Assembly (NCBI RefSeq): GCF_000154445.1
Contig: NZ_DS499569.1
Reading direction: 5' to 3' (one strand)
Length of the DNA: 64,000 nt
Source of the DNA: Intestinibacter bartlettii
GTDB taxonomy: Bacteria > Bacillota > Clostridia > Peptostreptococcales > Peptostreptococcaceae
The position numbers and the translations under genes were made by a program. A model generated the notes under the pieces. That model had not been told where the DNA came from. It did not search any database and saw only the letters and a list, made by a program, of their open reading frames with translations. Positions 63,849 to 64,000 of this stretch are shown piece by piece; position 1 is the first letter of the stretch; every line of letters begins with the position of its first letter.

Positions 63849-64000
63849 CTATATTTTTAAGAATTTATAAATTGCTTTTGCTACCCCATCTTCTGTATTT
63901 TTAGCAGTAATATAATCACCTTTTTCTTTTACTTCATCATTAGCATTTCCCATAACTACACCAATGCCTGCAAGTTCAAGCATAGGCAAATCGTTATAAT
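63849..64000 (-). CDS. HAD-superfamily (Cof-type) phosphatase, C-terminal end
   Basis: Partial; the gene enters from beyond the right edge. The last 50 residues read YNDLPMLELAGIGVVMGNAN and DEVKEKGDYITAKNTEDG, then VAKAIYKFLKI and stop. The GD/ND-x-x-M motif and GVVMGNA are the end of Cof-type HAD IIB phosphatases, which act on sugar phosphates or cofactors. The substrate is unknown. It ends 67 bases upstream of the argH start, on the same strand. Confidence 0.88.
   Translation of the reverse strand, partial: YNDLPMLELAGIGVVMGNANDEVKEKGDYITAKNTEDGVAKAIYKFLKI

Overview
This is a 64 kb piece of a low-GC Gram-positive, spore-forming anaerobe. The A+T-rich codon use, the many TTG/GTG starts with strong AGGAGG sites, the sporulation genes (spoIIP, gpr, yqfC/yqfD) and the Firmicute gene order point to a clostridium. 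My inference is family Peptostreptococcaceae (Clostridioides/Romboutsia/Terrisporobacter-like); I cannot name the species. Nearly all genes are on the minus strand; topB, rpsT, an MBL lipoprotein, apbE and a D-Ala-D-Ala carboxypeptidase are on the plus strand.

Layout: 1-3.3 kb holds a dUTPase, topoisomerase III and a MerR regulator. 3.4-7.0 kb is a four-gene operon: NifS-like cysteine desulfurase, one-polypeptide double-cubane reductase, DUF3343 putative Se/S carrier, and ATP-dependent activator. 7-15.8 kb has a DUF4085 protein, pyruvate phosphate dikinase with its regulatory kinase/phosphatase and CcpN-type repressor, and glyQ-glyS. 16-24.7 kb is the conserved yqfC-yqfD-phoH-ybeY-dgkA-era-mgtE-yqzL-recO run plus tspO. 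24.8-35.5 kb is yqeY-rpsU-HIT-mtaB-rsmE-prmA and hrcA-grpE-dnaK-dnaJ (perfect CIRCE) with hemW. 35.5-37.2 kb is decayed DNA: a broken zinc-ribbon gene and an IS91-like transposase relic. 37.3-40.2 kb holds a poly-gamma-glutamate synthase subunit (pgsB/capB) directly followed by a CapD-like gamma-glutamyltransferase, with no capC or capA. 40.4-47.6 kb is lepA, spoIIP, gpr, rpsT, holA, comEC. 47.7-64 kb is accessory/metabolic: aminotransferase, two acyltransferase-type genes, MBL lipoprotein, LysM lysozyme, tcdA, rhodanese, ung, apbE, a siderophore/corrinoid-type ABC transporter, comEA, carboxypeptidase, argH and the end of a HAD phosphatase.

Points of note: three housekeeping genes (mgtE, dnaJ, ung) are broken only by single-base length changes in A/T runs, which suggests sequencing error or slippage rather than true loss. 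The best candidates for undescribed biology are the double-cubane/Se-S-carrier operon, the capB-capD pair lacking capC/capA, a possible switching leader on rpsU, and an 18-bp perfect palindrome between the divergent ung and apbE genes. No tRNA, rRNA or CRISPR array was seen.
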